From: Streptomyces nymphaeiformis
GTDB taxonomy: Bacteria > Actinomycetota > Actinomycetes > Streptomycetales > Streptomycetaceae
Assembly: GCF_014203895.1 (NCBI RefSeq)
Contig: NZ_JACHJY010000013.1
Location: 62,001-126,000, forward strand
DNA length: 64,000 nucleotides
Direction of reading: 5' to 3'
Position numbers and translations under genes: made by a program. Below, one piece after another: positions 57,635 through 64,000 of this stretch (position 1 is the first letter of the stretch; each line of letters begins with the position of its first letter). The notes beneath the pieces were generated by a model. The model saw nothing but the letters and a program-made list of their open reading frames with translations. It did no database searches and was not told the DNA's origin.

Positions 57635-58421
57635 GCGTGGGTTCTTCCGCAGCCGGCCGCAGGGGGTGCTCCGCGGCCGGCTGCGGCGTTTCCTCCGCCT
57701 GCGGCCGCAGCCGTACGCAGCATCGCCCGGGGCCGGGGGCCAGGCACGCCTCGAAGTTGGTTTCGGCGATGCCCCTGAGCACCCCGCGCAGCAGGTGCAG
57801 GTTCATGCCGCAGACCGTCTCGGTGTGGTCCTGGGCGAGCGCGTGGAAGGGGCAGTTGGCGAGGGTGACGGCCCCGTCCTCGCGGTGCGGCTCGAAGCCG
57901 TACCGCTCCAGGAGTGCGAAGACGTCGGTCCGGCTCTGTTCGCCCAGCTGGGTGCCGAGCTCCTCGGCCTTGCGGTGCAGCACCCGCCGTACGGGCTCGC
58001 CCGTCGCGTCGGACTCCTCCACCGCCTGGGCGAGCAGCCGCCCCGCCAGCTCGTAGCGGCGGTCCGGGAGATTGACGGTGACCTGCTTCGCCGAGCGCCG
58101 GTAGAGCTTCGCCGGCCGTCCCGCACCGGGTCCCGAGCGGCCGCTGCGGCGCTCGTAGACGACGTCGAGCAGGGACTCGTCCGCCAGCCGGTCCAGGTGG
58201 AACGCGGCGGTCTTGCGGGCGAGCCCGAGAGCGGCGGCGGCCTCGTCCCGGCTCACCGGGGCCGACTCGCGCACCACGTGGTCGTACAGCCTCCGGCGGG
58301 TCGGCTCGTCGAGAGCCGCGACGGCGGAGACGTCGGCGTCGTGCGGGCCGGGCTCGCGTACGTCGGCCTCGGCTACTTCCTTCGGGGTGTCCACGAACAC
58401 CAGTGTAAAACCCACTCCCAT
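57624..58421 (-). CDS. HTH regulator with Cys-rich C-terminal domain (possible Fe-S sensor)
   Basis: This 265-residue protein has a winged helix at about 30-95 (LDEPTRRRLYDHVVRESAPVSRDEAAAALGLARKTAAFHLDRLADESLL). Near the C-terminus it has conserved Cys in NCPFH, TVCGMN, EACLAPG and RCCVRL, spaced C-x13-C-x22-C-x7-C-C. SufR-like repressors of the same broad shape carry an Fe-S cluster on such cysteines, so redox or iron sensing is plausible. It is divergent from the DoxX-like gene. The ATG at 58421 lacks a good ribosome binding site and a GTG a little downstream is possible. Confidence 0.82.
   Translation of the reverse strand: MGVGFTLVFVDTPKEVAEADVREPGPHDADVSAVAALDEPTRRRLYDHVVRESAPVSRDEAAAALGLARKTAAFHLDRLADESLLDVVYERRSGRSGPGAGRPAKLYRRSAKQVTVNLPDRRYELAGRLLAQAVEESDATGEPVRRVLHRKAEELGTQLGEQSRTDVFALLERYGFEPHREDGAVTLANCPFHALAQDHTETVCGMNLHLLRGVLRGIAETNFEACLAPGPGRCCVRLRPQAEETPQPAAEHPLRPAAEEPTPTG
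57647..57686 (+). terminator. Terminator of the lipoprotein gene, inside the convergent gene
   Basis: A 14-bp perfect stem, CCGCAGCCGGCCGC (57647-57660) with 57673-57686, begins 12 bases after the lipoprotein stop. It lies in the last codons of the opposite gene. Confidence 0.8.
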
Positions 58422-58447
58422 TGACTAAAGAGAGAAGGAGGTCTTCT

Positions 58448-58471
58448 ATGGGAAATGAAGCTTGCCGATAG
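58448..58471 (+). CDS. Seven-codon leader ORF upstream of DoxX-like gene
   Basis: AAGGAGG (58435-58441) stands six bases before an ATG that reads MGNEACR and stops 12 bases before the DoxX-like start. A second AAGGAGG follows the stop for the main gene. A TTGACT (58421-58426) to TCTATG spacing upstream may be the promoter. The tight layout suggests a leader peptide, possibly sensing Cys or Arg supply, but chance is not excluded. Confidence 0.35.
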   Translation: MGNEACR

Positions 58472-58483
58472 AAGGAGGGGGCC

Positions 58484-58918
58484 ATGTCCTCCGTCACCAC
58501 CACCAGCAGCAGCTCCACCGCCCGGCGGCGAGCGGCGCTCGCCGACCCCGGCTATCAGGCGTTCGTGATCCTCCGTACGGGATTCACGGTCGCGCCGATC
58601 CTCTTCGGTCTCGACAAGTTCGCGAACCTGCTCGTGGACTGGCCCGCCTACCTCGCGCCGTGGATCAACGACATCGTCCCCGGCAGCGCCCAGACGGCCA
58701 TGTACGTGGTCGGCGTGATCGAGATCGTGGCCGGGATCGCCGTGGCCCTCGCCCCCCGCTTCGGCGGCTGGCTCGTGGCCGGCTGGCTGGCCGGGATCAT
58801 CGTGAACCTGCTGACCATCCAGGGGTACTGCGACGTCGCGCTGCGCGACTTCGGGCTGCTCCTCGGCGCCGTCGCGCTCGCCCGGCTCGCGCAGAAGTAC
58901 CACGCCGAGCGGTCCTGA
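58484..58918 (+). CDS. DoxX-like integral membrane protein
   Basis: This 144-residue protein has four predicted helices (about 26-46, 65-85, 90-115, 118-136) and motifs RTGFTVAPILFGLDKFANLL and YVVGVIEIVAGIAVAL, similar to DoxX / small quinol-interacting membrane proteins. It starts after a strong ribosome binding site. It is probably controlled by the divergent Cys-rich regulator. Its role may be redox-linked, given the sulfur genes that follow. Confidence 0.75.
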   Translation: MSSVTTTSSSSTARRRAALADPGYQAFVILRTGFTVAPILFGLDKFANLLVDWPAYLAPWINDIVPGSAQTAMYVVGVIEIVAGIAVALAPRFGGWLVAGWLAGIIVNLLTIQGYCDVALRDFGLLLGAVALARLAQKYHAERS

Positions 58919-58926
58919 CGCGGAAA

Positions 58927-58956
58927 AGCGGGTGATGCCTCACGGCATCACCCGCT
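58927..58956. terminator. Terminator between DoxX-like and CstR genes
   Basis: AGCGGGTGATGCC (58927-58939) pairs with GGCATCACCCGCT (58944-58956) around TCAC. It sits between convergent genes and can serve both. Confidence 0.88.
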
Positions 58957-58987
58957 CGCACCGCCGCCCCGGGTGGGGCGGCCGGGG

Positions 58988-59251
58988 TCAGGCGAGCGCG
59001 AGGAAGAGCTTCTCCAGCTCCTCCTGCGTCATGGGCGGGGTGTCGGAGTCGTCGTCGAGGCACTGCCGCATCCCGCTCGCCACGATCTTGAAACCGGCCC
59101 GGTCGAGGGCCCGGGAGACGGCGGCCAGCTGGGTCACGACGTCCTTGCAGTCGCGGCCCGACTCGACCATCGAGATCACGGCGGCCAGCTGTCCCTGGGC
59201 GCGCCGCAGACGGTTCAGGACGGGGCGCATCGCTTCGTCGTCCACTTGCAC
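58988..59251 (-). CDS. cstR: CsoR family repressor, CstR-type persulfide sensor
   Basis: This 87-residue helical protein starts at a GTG with GGAGG five bases before; a longer start at 59266 is possible. The pattern is MRPVLNRLRRAQGQLAAVISMVESGRDC, then FKIVASGMRQCLDD. The two Cys (35 and 64) are kept but the Cu(I)-binding His four residues before the second Cys is Gly. CsoR copper sensors need that His; CstR sulfur sensors lack it and form Cys-polysulfide bridges. It is next to rhodanese and persulfide dioxygenase genes, which supports CstR. It should bind the four ATACCC-N4-GGGTAT sites. Confidence 0.85.
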   Translation of the reverse strand: MQVDDEAMRPVLNRLRRAQGQLAAVISMVESGRDCKDVVTQLAAVSRALDRAGFKIVASGMRQCLDDDSDTPPMTQEELEKLFLALA

Positions 59252-59280
59252 GGAAACCTCCTTCACCCCCTCCGGTCAGG

Positions 59281-59296
59281 ATACCCCGCGGGGTAT
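59281..59296. promoter_or_regulatory. CstR operator 1 (perfect palindrome)
   Basis: ATACCCCGCGGGGTAT is a perfect 16-bp palindrome with the ATACCC-N4-GGGTAT pattern. It is 30 bp upstream of the cstR start and immediately after the exporter gene. Confidence 0.8.
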
Positions 59297-59299
59297 AAA

Positions 59300-60178
59300 T
59301 CAGGACTTTGCCGGGTGCTCCCGGCGTCCCCCTGTCGATCGGGCTGTCCGCCACCACCGAAAGGCGACCGCACCGGTCAGGGCGGCCCCGAGGGCCGCCC
59401 ACGTGGCCGGGTGGGCCCACACGGCGGTGTCGATCTGCTGCGAGAGCACGAAGACACCCATGACCACGACGAACCAGCCGAACGCCGTCCGCAGCGCGTC
59501 CTGCGGTATGCGGCCCGCGAGACGGCCGCCCACGAGGCTGCCGACCACCGCCGCGGCGGTCACGGTCAGCGCCAGACCCCAGTCGATCCCGACGCCCGAG
59601 AGGTGCCCGGCGAGCCCCGCGAAGGAGTTCATCCCGATCACGAGGAGCGAGGTGCCGACCGCCATGCCCATCGGCAGCCCGCCGAGCAGGGCGAGGGCCG
59701 GGACGACGAGGAAACCGCCTCCCGAACCGACCAGGCCCGTCACCGCGCCGACGGCGAGACCCTCCGCCGCGATCTGCCGCACGGGCAGCTCGGCGTGGAT
59801 CCGCGGCGCCGCCTCCCGGCCGCGCCGGGGCTTGCGGAGCATCGCGACCGCCGTCGCCAGCATCATCAGCGCGAAGGCGACGAGCAGGGCAGTACCGGGG
59901 ACGTACTCGGCGACCCTGCCGCCGCCGTACGCGCCGGCCATGCTGAACCCGCCGAAGAGCAGGCCCGTCCGCCAGCGGACCCGGCGGGCCCGGGCGTGCG
60001 GGACCAGCGCGGCGAGGCTGGTCACACCGACCACGAACAGCGAGGTCGTGATCGCCTCCTTGGTGTCCTGCCCGGCCAGGTAGATCAGGATCGGCACGGT
60101 CAGGATCGAGCCGCCGCCCCCGAGGGCGCCGAGGCTGAGGCCGACGAGCAGGGACGCCGCGACGACCAGGGCGGTCAC
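59300..60178 (-). CDS. TauE/SafE family sulfite exporter-like permease
   Basis: This 292-residue membrane protein has eight or nine helices and the duplicated glycine motifs GLSLGALGGGGSILTVPIL and GLVGSGGGFLVVPALALLGG that define TauE/SafE. It starts at a GTG overlapping the rhodanese stop (GTGA). In sulfide-oxidation operons this family exports sulfite or another sulfur anion, and that is the likely job here. Confidence 0.9.
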   Translation of the reverse strand: MTALVVAASLLVGLSLGALGGGGSILTVPILIYLAGQDTKEAITTSLFVVGVTSLAALVPHARARRVRWRTGLLFGGFSMAGAYGGGRVAEYVPGTALLVAFALMMLATAVAMLRKPRRGREAAPRIHAELPVRQIAAEGLAVGAVTGLVGSGGGFLVVPALALLGGLPMGMAVGTSLLVIGMNSFAGLAGHLSGVGIDWGLALTVTAAAVVGSLVGGRLAGRIPQDALRTAFGWFVVVMGVFVLSQQIDTAVWAHPATWAALGAALTGAVAFRWWRTARSTGGRREHPAKS

Positions 60179-60759
60179 GAAGCGCTCCGCAGCTCCGTGA
60201 TCACCGTGCGGATGTCGGCCCGCGGCCCGCGGTTGTACGGCAGCTTGGACAGCAGGACGCCCATGGCGCAGGAGTTGCTGACGGCCGCGTAGGTCAGGCC
60301 CGCGCCGACGGCGGTGCCGATCAGGTGGGCGCCGGGGACGAACACCCCGACCAGGCCGGTGGCCAGGACGATCGAGCCGGCCACCAGTCGGACCTGGCGC
60401 TCCATGTCCCACCGCTCGGGGCCGCGGTTGACGGGCGCGCCCGCCGCCTCCCAGGCGACGATGCCGCCCTCCAGGACGCGGAGGTTCGGCAGTCCGGCCT
60501 CGGCCAGGGCCTTCTCGGCCTGGCCGGCGCGCTGGCCGGAACGACAGACGAGGACGACGTCCTCGTCGAGGTGGTTCAGGAGCTCGGCGCGGTGCTCGCG
60601 CAGGGTGTCCAGGGGCACGTTGTACGAGCCGGGGATGTGCGCCGTACGGAACTCACCCGGTGTACGCACGTCGAGCAGGCGCGGGGCGCTCCCGTCCTGG
60701 ACGAGCCGGTGCAGTGCGGCGGGGGTGAGGGAGGGGGCGGGTGCGGGGGTGGTGCTCAT
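60175..60759 (-). CDS. Membrane-anchored rhodanese (sulfurtransferase) with DUF2892 tail
   Basis: This is a 194-residue protein. Residues 10-105 form a rhodanese domain with active Cys in VLVCRSGQRAG and the entry LLDVRTPGEFRTAHIPGS. Residues 118-160 hold two membrane spans in the DUF2892 pattern (ERQVRLVAGSIVLATGLVGVF). It transfers sulfane sulfur from persulfides to acceptors. It is coupled to the exporter, and an operator lies 26 bp upstream. Confidence 0.9.
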   Translation of the reverse strand: MSTTPAPAPSLTPAALHRLVQDGSAPRLLDVRTPGEFRTAHIPGSYNVPLDTLREHRAELLNHLDEDVVLVCRSGQRAGQAEKALAEAGLPNLRVLEGGIVAWEAAGAPVNRGPERWDMERQVRLVAGSIVLATGLVGVFVPGAHLIGTAVGAGLTYAAVSNSCAMGVLLSKLPYNRGPRADIRTVITELRSAS

Positions 60760-60784
60760 GGGATTCCACTTCGGGTCGGTCCTT

Positions 60785-60800
60785 ATACCCAGGGGGGTAT
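60785..60800. promoter_or_regulatory. CstR operator 2
   Basis: ATACCC (60785-60790), AGGG, GGGTAT (60795-60800). It is upstream of the rhodanese-exporter pair. Confidence 0.75.
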
Positions 60801-60865
60801 ATAAGAGGCTGTGAGGGGCCCCGGCGGGCGACGAGGCCCCGGGGGAGTGGGGAGAGGCGGGGGGA

Positions 60866-62266
60866 TCAGGCGTCGGCGGGCTCGGCCGCCGGCTCCGTCA
60901 GGGCCCAGGCGGCGTATCCGCCGAGGATGTCGGAGACGTCCCGGAAGCCGCGCTGCCGCAGCAGGCTCGCGGCGATGGAGGAGCGGTGGCCGCCGGCGCA
61001 GTGCAGGACGAGAGGCCGGTCGGCGGGCAACTCGGCAGCGCGGTCGGGGAGTTCGCTGAGCGGGATGTGGAGCGCGGACTCGATGAAGCCGTTCGCCGCG
61101 CGCTCGCCGCAGGTGCGCACGTCCACGATGACCGGCGGCTGCTCGCCCGCGAGGGCCGTACGGAGGTGCGCGGCGGTGACCCGGCTCGCGGGGGTGACCT
61201 CGCCGGCCAGCGCCTCCAGGGCGTCCTCGGGGTTGCGCAGGTAACCGACGACCCGGTCGAAGCCGATCCGGGCGAGGCGGGTGACGACCTCCTCCTCCCG
61301 GTTCTGCGGGGCCATGACGACCAGCTCGGCGGCCGGGTGGAGCACGGTGCCGGCCTGCTCGGCGAAGCGGCCGTCGGCGGGCACGTTCACCGCGCCGCGC
61401 AGATGCCCGCCCGCGAACTCCTGCGGATCGCGCGCGTCCACCACGATCGCGCCGCCGGCCCGCAGTTCGCCGAACTCGGCGAGCGTCAGCGGGCGAGGGG
61501 CGGAGGCGTCGTAGCGGGCGCGGTCCTTGCGGTTCAGCTCGGCGTCGTACGCGAAGTAGCCGGGCGCGGCCGACTGGCCGGCGGTCACGAGCGCGACGAA
61601 CTCCTCGCGGCCCATCGGGGCGCAGGCGTAGTTGGTCGCCCGCTGCTCGCCGATCGTCGACTGCTTCTCCGTCGACAGGTTCTTGCCGCAGGCCGATCCG
61701 GCGCCGTGCGCGGGGAAGACCCGCACCTCGTCCGGCAGCCCCATCAGCTTGTTCTGCACGCTGTCGTGGAGCATCGCGCCGAGCTCCTCGGCGGTCACGC
61801 CCACCGAGGCGAGCAGGTCGGGGCGGCCGACGTCGCCGATGAACAGCGCGTCGCCGGTCAGGACGCCGTACGGCACCTCGTCCTCGGCCCGCTCGTACAC
61901 GAGGACGCTGATCGACTCCGGGGTGTGCCCGGGCGTCTCCAGGATCTCCAGCGTGACGTCGCCGAGGGAGACCCGCTCGCCCTCGGCGAGCTTGCGGATC
62001 GGGTACTCGGTCTCGGCGCGCCGGCCGTAACCGATCCACGCGCCCGTCTCGTCCGCCATCTCCAGGTGGCCGGCGACGAAGTCGGCGTGGAAGTGGGTGT
62101 TGATCACGCCGACGACGTCGAAGCCGTGCGCGGCCGCGTCGGCGAGGTACTCGGAGACGTCCCGGCGGGGGTCGACGACCACGGCCCGGCCGGTGCGCTC
62201 GTCGGCGATCATGTAGGACGCCTGGGAGAGGCAGTCCAGGTAGTACTGGGTGAAGAACACGGCCAT
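60866..62266 (-). CDS. Persulfide dioxygenase-rhodanese fusion (CstB/ETHE1-like)
   Basis: This is a 466-residue protein. The first 240 residues are a metallo-beta-lactamase fold with THFHADFVAGH, TPGHTPES, GDALFIGDVGRPD and FPAHG: iron ligands of persulfide dioxygenases. Two rhodanese domains follow. The first (VVDARDPQEFAGG) lacks the Cys (APQNREEE) and the second has it (LHCAGGHRSS). It oxidises GSSH/low-molecular-weight persulfides to sulfite and moves sulfur to form thiosulfate. It is divergent from a methyltransferase with two operators in the gap. Confidence 0.9.
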   Translation of the reverse strand: MAVFFTQYYLDCLSQASYMIADERTGRAVVVDPRRDVSEYLADAAAHGFDVVGVINTHFHADFVAGHLEMADETGAWIGYGRRAETEYPIRKLAEGERVSLGDVTLEILETPGHTPESISVLVYERAEDEVPYGVLTGDALFIGDVGRPDLLASVGVTAEELGAMLHDSVQNKLMGLPDEVRVFPAHGAGSACGKNLSTEKQSTIGEQRATNYACAPMGREEFVALVTAGQSAAPGYFAYDAELNRKDRARYDASAPRPLTLAEFGELRAGGAIVVDARDPQEFAGGHLRGAVNVPADGRFAEQAGTVLHPAAELVVMAPQNREEEVVTRLARIGFDRVVGYLRNPEDALEALAGEVTPASRVTAAHLRTALAGEQPPVIVDVRTCGERAANGFIESALHIPLSELPDRAAELPADRPLVLHCAGGHRSSIAASLLRQRGFRDVSDILGGYAAWALTEPAAEPADA

Positions 62267-62273
62267 CCCTTCG

Positions 62274-62289
62274 ATACCCCCATGGGTAT
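62274..62289. promoter_or_regulatory. CstR operator 3
   Basis: ATACCC (62274-62279), CCAT, GGGTAT (62284-62289), 8 bp before the dioxygenase start. Confidence 0.75.
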
Positions 62290-62330
62290 TTACGCACTCG
62301 ACCGTAAGGGGGCTCCCGCGGCGAAGTCAA

Positions 62331-62346
62331 ATACCCCCCTGGGTAT
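62331..62346. promoter_or_regulatory. CstR operator 4
   Basis: ATACCC (62331-62336), CCCT, GGGTAT (62341-62346), 67 bp before the methyltransferase start. It suggests that gene is also in the sulfur regulon. Confidence 0.75.
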
Positions 62347-62412
62347 CCGGGATTTTTGCCGGACCGGCAACAGCGATGGCGTGACCGGCACGCGGTGGGC
62401 GACGGTGCCTGC

Positions 62413-63096
62413 GTGACTGACGACATCGCGGCGGGAACGCCCGCCTCCACCCGTACGCCCCCGCCCGCCGACGGATACGTCGGAGACCCCGCGGTGCGGG
62501 CGAAGTGGGACGACGTGTACGCCGACCGCGAGCGGCTGTGGAGCGGCCGGCCGAACGGCGCCCTCGTGGCCGGGACCGCCGGACTCACCCCCGGCCGGGT
62601 GCTCGACGTCGGCTGCGGCGAGGGCGCGGACGCCGTCTGGCTCGCCCGCGGCGGCTGGGACGTGACCGCGCTCGAAGTGTCGGGAGTGGCCCTTGAACGG
62701 GCGACCGGGCACGCCCGGGACGCCGGCGTCACCGTCCACTGGGTCCACGCCGGCCTGGCGGAGGCGGCGCTCCCGCCGGCCTCCTTCGACCTGGTCTCCG
62801 CCCAGTACCCGGCGCTGCTGCGCACCCCCGACGCCGCCGCCGAACGTGCGCTGATCTCGGCCGTCGCGCCCGGCGGCGTCCTGCTGCTCGTCCACCACGC
62901 GGGGATGGAGACCCGGCAGGCGGACGAGGGCGACTTCGACCCGGCCGACTACGTCTGGCCCTCGATGGTCGCGGCCCTGCTCGACGACGACTGGACGGTG
63001 GAGGTCGACGAGGAACGGCCCCGCGTGATCCCCGAGGGCGGAGCCGGCGCGCACCACACCCACGACGTGGTGCTCCGCGCCCGCCGACTGCGCTGA
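62413..63096 (+). CDS. Class I SAM-dependent methyltransferase
   Basis: This 227-residue protein starts at a GTG. Entry WDDVYADRERLWSGRPNGAL, SAM loop VLDVGCGEGADAVWLARGG, and VSAQYPALLR after strand 4 resemble thiopurine/TehB-like small-molecule methyltransferases. Placement between CstR operators and opposite the persulfide dioxygenase suggests it methylates a thiol, sulfide or similar toxic compound; the substrate is not shown. Confidence 0.85.
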   Translation: MTDDIAAGTPASTRTPPPADGYVGDPAVRAKWDDVYADRERLWSGRPNGALVAGTAGLTPGRVLDVGCGEGADAVWLARGGWDVTALEVSGVALERATGHARDAGVTVHWVHAGLAEAALPPASFDLVSAQYPALLRTPDAAAERALISAVAPGGVLLLVHHAGMETRQADEGDFDPADYVWPSMVAALLDDDWTVEVDEERPRVIPEGGAGAHHTHDVVLRARRLR

Positions 63097-63108
63097 AGGC
63101 CGAAGCCC

Positions 63109-63147
63109 GTTTCCGGGATCGGGACAGCCTGTTTCCGGGATCGGGAC
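63109..63147 (+). repeat. Two direct copies of a 17-bp sequence
   Basis: GTTTCCGGGATCGGGAC occurs at 63109-63125 and 63131-63147, 22 bp apart, between two convergent genes. The cause is unknown: perhaps a short tandem duplication or a binding site. Confidence 0.6.
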
Positions 63148-63195
63148 CCAGTGCCCCGACCCGTGGTCACCCGTGCGCGGGGCCCGTCACCTCCG

Positions 63196-64000
63196 TTACC
63201 GCTGCGCCACTGCCGTGAAGGCGGCCTTGGGTTCCCATTCCATGTCGGGGTAGGTCTGTCCCCGGCGTCCTTCGAGGAGCTTGACGATGCCCAGGCCGGC
63301 CCGGTCCAAGTCGTCCCTGGGGTCGCCGTCCGGGCGGTGCGGATAGCCGGGCAAGGCGAACAAGAACACGAACGCGCTGTCCACGCCCTCGGTCTCGAAG
63401 ATCTCCAGCAGTTCGCTCAGATACGCGGCCTGGCCGGCCTCGTCACGCTCGTACGTGCCGTCCAGCCGTACGGGGGTCTTGGTCTCCGGGTCGTACTCGA
63501 CCACTTCCAGCACCCGCCCGCCGCGGTCTCCCGCGCCGCGGTAGGCCGCGGTTCCGAACCCGGTGATGGCGAGCGGCTTCGGGCCTTGGGTCAGGGTGCG
63601 CACCGCGTCCCGGAACCGGTCGGCGACCTCCGCGGAGCGGATCAGCTCGAACGTCACGATGTCGAAGGGGGTCCAGTCGACCTGCTCGAACCGGATGGAC
63701 GCGTAGGTGAGCCTGCCCTGGAACCGCTCGCGGACCGTGGCCGCGGCATCGCGGAGGAACGCGTTGACGCGCACGCTGAGCTCGCGCATCGCTTCGGCCC
63801 GCCGCTCGGGTGGGCTCATCAGCTGCTCGACCCGCTCCTCGGGGCTCTCCCCGGGCAGGAACCCGCGGTTCATCACGCTCAGCTCGACCCCTGCGACGAA
63901 CACGACCGCGGCCCCCTGCTGCCGGAGCCGTTCCGCGCGCTCGGCGCAGTCGCGGAAGAGCGCGAGGACCTGCCCCGGATCCAGCTCCAGCGGATAGGGC
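63196..64000 (-). CDS. Hypothetical protein, TIM-barrel-like (5' end outside window)
   Basis: The frame is open to the right edge, so the N-terminus is missing; about 267 residues are present. Alternating strands and helices (VVFVAGVELSVMNRG, LTYASIRFEQVDWTPFDIVTFEL, LAITGFGTAAYRG) suggest a (beta/alpha)8 barrel of glycoside-hydrolase type. The end GDPRDDLDRAGLGIVKLLE, YPDMEWEPKAAF is a block I recall from Streptomyces proteins labelled 'abortive infection', a label of doubtful value. Confidence 0.65.
   Translation of the reverse strand, partial: PYPLELDPGQVLALFRDCAERAERLRQQGAAVVFVAGVELSVMNRGFLPGESPEERVEQLMSPPERRAEAMRELSVRVNAFLRDAAATVRERFQGRLTYASIRFEQVDWTPFDIVTFELIRSAEVADRFRDAVRTLTQGPKPLAITGFGTAAYRGAGDRGGRVLEVVEYDPETKTPVRLDGTYERDEAGQAAYLSELLEIFETEGVDSAFVFLFALPGYPHRPDGDPRDDLDRAGLGIVKLLEGRRGQTYPDMEWEPKAAFTAVAQR

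Noticed and set aside
58988..59251. CsoR copper sensor
   Set aside because: The His of the Cys-His-Cys copper site is Gly, and the neighbours handle sulfane sulfur, not copper.
1..64000. CRISPR arrays and intact insertion sequences
   Set aside because: No regularly spaced repeats of 24-40 bp and no intact transposase with flanking inverted repeats were seen anywhere in the window.

Overview
The window is high-GC DNA with strong third-position G/C bias, GTG/TTG starts, ATGA-coupled operons, TetR/GntR/XRE/ECF regulators, secreted metalloproteases and a lanthipeptide cluster. All of this points to Streptomyces or a very close actinomycete, most likely an accessory (arm-like) part of the chromosome. 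Starts were chosen from ribosome binding sites, coupling and family alignment from memory; no database search was possible.

Layout. (1) 1-13.8 kb: a light / singlet-oxygen type stress island. It holds an SDR-DUF2867 protein, MarR and MMPL exporter, DNA photolyase, a LitS-like ECF sigma factor, a coupled operon (FAD oxidoreductase, DUF1365, CFA-synthase-like methyltransferase, DUF1295) and the convergent B12-dependent photoreceptor-repressor LitR/CarH. Two matching pairs of CGATGC half sites 11 bp apart lie upstream of the sigma gene and of litR and are good LitR operator candidates. An internally deleted FAD oxidoreductase follows. (2) 14-19.8 kb: GntR regulator and a PhnSTUV-like ABC importer with a HAD phosphatase. 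(3) 19.8-24.4 kb: an ECF41 sigma factor with its divergent carboxymuconolactone decarboxylase partner, both with ECF41-type promoters, then hydrolase, RmlD-like, GNAT and unknown genes. (4) 24.4-29.8 kb: a large HTH/coiled-coil/helical-repeat protein divergent from a 47-residue membrane peptide, a sirtuin, a HAD protein and a VWA protein. (5) 29.9-34.9 kb: a class IV lanthipeptide cluster of the venezuelin type (lanL, a 51-codon precursor gene, lanT, lanH). (6) 35-40.3 kb: a damaged region with a 5'-truncated agmatine deiminase fused head-to-head to a 5'-truncated peptide-type permease, an ATPase lacking its P-loop, one intact ATPase, two TetR genes and an intact Tat-secreted agmatine deiminase homologue. 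(7) 40.3-51.2 kb: accessory genes and debris, including an SMI1/KNR4-Lsr2 fusion, TetR/cupin pair, HIT remnant, a DyP peroxidase with hemopexin-like repeats divergent from a galactose-oxidase-like enzyme, and the 3' end of a tRNA (probable attachment-site scar). (8) 51.3-57.6 kb: an XRE-TPR regulator divergent from an M64 metalloprotease, a thermolysin-like M4 protease with P domain, and a lipoprotein. (9) 57.6-64 kb: a Cys-rich HTH regulator next to a DoxX-like membrane protein preceded by a 7-codon leader ORF, then a CstR-type reactive-sulfur regulon (CstR, TauE exporter, rhodanese, persulfide dioxygenase-rhodanese, methyltransferase) marked by four ATACCC-N4-GGGTAT operators, and a 5'-partial gene at the edge.

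The most rewarding points are the lanthipeptide precursor, the LitR and CstR operator sets, the ECF41 divergent promoters, the HTH/coiled-coil protein with its micropeptide and duplicated dyads, the DyP/galactose-oxidase pair, and the recurring in-frame or junctional deletions.
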